Both the position numbers and the translations under genes were made by a program. A stretch of 13,726 nucleotides of DNA from positions 1 through 13,726 of the forward strand of contig JAZRFV010000073.1 of the NCBI GenBank assembly GCA_045643825.1. Reading direction: 5' to 3'. Numbering within the stretch: position 1 is the stretch's first letter; each line of letters begins with the position of its first letter. The notes below the pieces were generated by a model. It was given only the letters and a program-made list of their open reading frames with translations, made no database searches and was not told the origin of the DNA. Shown here in pieces: positions 12,946 through 13,726 of this stretch. Source of the DNA: Scatosoma sp045643825 (GTDB taxonomy: Bacteria; Bacillota; Clostridia; Christensenellales; Borkfalkiaceae).

Positions 12946-12995
12946 AAGGCGTGCCCTCTTCGTGTTAAACGAAAAGCGGCGCGCTTTTCATTTTT
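12946..12995 (+). terminator. Terminator after clpX
   Basis: An outer stem between GCGTGCC and GGCGCGC encloses TTCGT/ACGAA. An alternative inner stem is GAAAAGCG (12971-12978) with CGCTTTTC (12982-12989). ATTTTT follows. Confidence 0.85.
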
Positions 12996-13041
12996 GCTTA
13001 GAAAAAAGACAAATTTTAGGAAGAAATTTTTCCTCAACCCC

Positions 13042-13070
13042 TTGACTTGAAGGAAAATATATAGTATAAT
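13042..13070 (+). promoter_or_regulatory. Strong promoter of the PH-domain gene
   Basis: TTGACT (13042-13047) and TATAAT (13065-13070) are separated by exactly 17 bp. The leader contains a hairpin: ATTCG (13086-13090) with CGAAT (13106-13110), extended inward by CGCG/CGTG across one bulged base, ending 8 nt before the GGGAGGA ribosome site. Confidence 0.85.
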
Positions 13071-13133
13071 AATCGTGTATAATAAATTCGCGCGCGTAGG
13101 CGTGACGAATAATGTATGGGAGGAATTAGGGAA

Positions 13134-13726
13134 ATGGCAAAAATCCAGAAAAAAGACGGCTCTTTGGTTATTAAAAAGAGTTTTTGGAGCGCAATTTCGA
13201 TTTGGTGGACGTTGGTGTTTTTCATTGCTGTCCCCGTATTCGGTATGATGGTTACTATGAAAGGCGTAAACGCGCTTTTGAACACGAGCTTTGCGGCAAG
13301 CCAAGAAGAACTTTATAAAACGATTGCTTTGGCTGCGGCGGCTGCTTCGTTTGCTCTTTCGTTTATCGTATTGATTGTTAAGCTGATTTGCGTTAAGAAG
13401 ACCTCTTGGACGTTCTATGACGGCGCGGTTATCTACAAGAAAGGCCGTGTATTCTACACCGAAGAAGTTACGCGCGATATGGAATTCTTCCCTGGTATGT
13501 CCGTAAGCGTTCGTCGTACGGTTAAGGGTAAGTTCTGCAGCTACGGTGACGTGGTTATCTCCAACGGCGCTGGCGAAGCAGGTGAAATCGTTATGCTTGG
13601 CGTTAAGAAACCCAAGAAGGTTCAAAAAGCGTTGAGACAAATGATTGCTATGGCTTGCACGAGAACGGCAAACATGATGTCCCCCTACAAGATGTATCCT
13701 CAAATGTACAGACACGTTTTGGGTGG
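13134..13726 (+). CDS. Two-TM membrane protein with bacterial PH-like domain (3' partial)
   Basis: The frame stays open for 197 codons to the window edge, so the C-terminus is missing. It begins MAKIQKKDGSLVIKKSFW, followed by two hydrophobic helices at about 20-42 and 64-86. A beta-rich region at about 91-171 (SWTFYDGAVIYKKGRVF, GDVVISN, IVMLGVKKPKKVQKALRQM) resembles the bacterial PH domain family bPH_2/DUF304. The usual order in such proteins is two TMs then the PH-like fold in the cytoplasm; function is unknown. GGGAGGA (13118-13124) lies 9 nt before ATG 13134. It has its own strong promoter behind the clpX terminator. The family call is from pattern only. Confidence 0.8.
   Translation, partial: MAKIQKKDGSLVIKKSFWSAISIWWTLVFFIAVPVFGMMVTMKGVNALLNTSFAASQEELYKTIALAAAAASFALSFIVLIVKLICVKKTSWTFYDGAVIYKKGRVFYTEEVTRDMEFFPGMSVSVRRTVKGKFCSYGDVVISNGAGEAGEIVMLGVKKPKKVQKALRQMIAMACTRTANMMSPYKMYPQMYRHVLG

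Noticed and set aside
12909..13715. A 268-codon minus-strand frame across the clpX terminator and the PH-domain gene
   Set aside because: It runs through a terminator and a strong plus-strand promoter and is antisense to a gene with a clear ribosome site and TM/PH architecture.

Overview
The window reads as bacterial core-genome DNA from a Bacillota (Firmicutes) lineage, most likely an uncultivated gut-type Clostridia. This rests on an L27 with the N-terminal extension cut by the Prp protease, an RqcH/NFACT quality-control factor, the tig-clpP-clpX order, a Jag/KhpB gene after yidC, strong AGGAG ribosome sites and TTGAC(N)/TATAAT promoters. The genus cannot be named from sequence alone.

Layout. 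1-344: no gene; a repeat arm, a terminator and the dnaN promoter. 345-2575 (+): dnaN, rpmH (44 codons), rnpA, yidD. 2576-2992: no gene; a second, inverted repeat arm plus a hairpin array. 2993-5416 (+): yidC and khpB (jag). 5536-5919 (+): a DUF559 endonuclease-like gene whose last codons lie in a palindromic element. 6068-6729 (-): rplU-rpmA. 6964-7413 (+): a small helical protein of unknown function. 7468-9156 (-): rqcH. 9380-12912 (+): tig, a 124-bp tandem repeat pair, clpP, clpX. 13134-end (+): a two-TM protein with a bacterial PH-like domain, cut by the window end.

Functionally the window combines the replication clamp, ribosomal proteins L34, L21 and L27, the RNase P protein, membrane-protein insertion (YidC, YidD), RNA binding (KhpB), and proteostasis (trigger factor, ClpP/ClpX, RqcH, whose alanine-tailed products are degraded by ClpXP in Bacillus).

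The most unusual signal is non-coding. Arrays of short hairpins, each with a different stem, are separated by a constant CTTCAC word at roughly 20-nt spacing. They sit in two arms about 230 bp long that are inverted relative to each other and flank dnaN-rpmH-rnpA-yidD. Stems that differ between arms keep their pairing, so the hairpins look selected. Other points of interest are a large extracytoplasmic insertion in YidC, an RGG-like tail on KhpB, E97 in place of the usual Asp in RqcH, a missing prp gene between rplU and rpmA, and the repeats inside the tig-clpP gap. No CRISPR array, tRNA, rRNA, transposase or prophage gene was seen.
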